Assembly (NCBI GenBank): GCA_027080405.1
Contig: JALWSL010000247.1
Location: 1 to 6,990 of the forward strand
DNA from: Planctomycetaceae bacterium
GTDB taxonomy: Bacteria; Planctomycetota; Planctomycetia; Planctomycetales; Planctomycetaceae
Direction: 5' to 3'
Length of the DNA: 6,990 nt
In this document: piece after piece, positions 6,631-6,990 of the stretch
How the letters are laid out: each line of letters begins with the position of its first letter
Position numbering within the stretch: the first letter of the stretch is position 1
Position numbers and translations under genes: made by a program
The notes under the pieces: generated by a model
Database searches by the model: none
The model's input: the letters and a program-made list of their open reading frames with translations, nothing else
What the model was told of the DNA's origin: nothing

Positions 6631-6728
6631 AAAAGTTAACTACTTCTAATTCACTCACCAGCCCGCTCGACGGGTCATTCATTCAACAAACTGCAATCCA
6701 GCAAGGACGCAACAAACCCCGAAATGGG

Positions 6729-6990
6729 TCAATCCTCGCCCTCATCTTCCTCCCCGACTTCATCTTCGAGCTCATCGTTCAGTTCCGGATCGTCCGCCGG
6801 GCTTTTCGCTTTTTCTTCTTCCGGCTCCTCAACAGGAACCGGGGCAGGTTCCCCCGAAACCAGCTCCTTGACGGGTTGCAGGAAATAGGTTCGTTTTCCC
6901 TTGGCGAGAAGCTGTTTGAGCTTTTCTTCGGCCTGTTTACGTTGATCGTAGGGGAAGCGGGCTTCTTCACGCAGCGTAGCCGTGTAAATC
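6729..6990 (-). CDS. 3' end of an unrecognised gene with a strongly acidic C-terminal tail (partial)
   Basis: The frame enters from the right edge of the window and ends at TGA 6729-6731, giving 86 visible residues; the start lies beyond 6990. The first 45 or so residues are charged and probably helical (RKQAEEKLKQLLAKGKR near 17-33), followed by YFLQPVKELV. A Pro/Glu-rich linker comes next, then a tail of almost only Asp and Glu (about residues 66-86). The tail's low complexity suggests a disordered end. The frame is preferred over the competing frame at 6779-6970 because that one is Ser/Arg/Lys-rich and poorly protein-like, while this one stays open to the edge and uses codons like serA. 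I do not recognise the family. It lies on the same strand as serA and could be co-transcribed with it. Confidence 0.7.
   Translation of the reverse strand, partial: IYTATLREEARFPYDQRKQAEEKLKQLLAKGKRTYFLQPVKELVSGEPAPVPVEEPEEEKAKSPADDPELNDELEDEVGEEDEGED

Noticed and set aside
6640..6700. CCCG/CGGG inverted repeat near 6662-6674 upstream of serA
   Set aside because: Four-base stem with no T-run; too weak for a terminator or riboswitch call.
6779..6970. A 63-codon minus-strand frame starting with Met
   Set aside because: It is Ser/Lys/Arg-rich and out of frame with the longer frame that enters from the edge and ends at 6729; treated as a shadow.

Overview
The window reads as chromosomal DNA from a planctomycete (phylum Planctomycetota, probably order Planctomycetales). 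The strongest pointer is a DUF1559 protein with a type IV pilin-like N-terminus, a family greatly expanded in planctomycetes. A short neutral/alkaline-ceramidase-like secreted enzyme fits the same group. This assignment is inferred from gene content; there is no rRNA or other phylogenetic marker. No tRNA, CRISPR array, insertion sequence, integrase or phage gene was seen.

Layout. Positions 120-2235 (minus strand) hold a compact, apparently co-transcribed set. In transcription order it contains a small protein that seems split by a frameshift (N-terminal piece 2164-2235, body 1848-2135), a DUF1559 pseudopilin-like protein (859-1830), and a lipoprotein of unknown function (120-884) whose start overlaps the pseudopilin stop. 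Spacing is 17 bp and then an overlap. The first and second genes have strong Shine-Dalgarno sequences, and a perfect TTGACA box lies upstream in the 2236-2439 gap. The lipoprotein gene and this gap look visibly more AT-rich than the right half of the window. Positions 2440-3849 (minus) encode a secreted neutral-ceramidase-like hydrolase. A 219-bp divergent intergenic region (3850-4068) separates it from tyrA.

The right half is core amino-acid metabolism: prephenate/arogenate dehydrogenase tyrA (4069-4947, plus) converges, with a 27-bp gap, on a full-length D-3-phosphoglycerate dehydrogenase serA (4975-6618, minus; GTG start). Upstream of serA on the same strand is the 3' end of a gene cut by the window edge (6729-6990), whose product ends in a strongly acidic tail and is not recognised.

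How it fits together. tyrA feeds tyrosine synthesis and serA commits 3-phosphoglycerate to serine; they are neighbours but on opposite strands, so not one operon. The left set would produce three envelope or exported products (small exported protein, pseudopilin, lipoprotein), suggesting a joint cell-surface role, but no function can be read from the sequence. The most interesting item is this trio, particularly the apparent frameshift in its first gene. No convincing new defence or mobile system was found.
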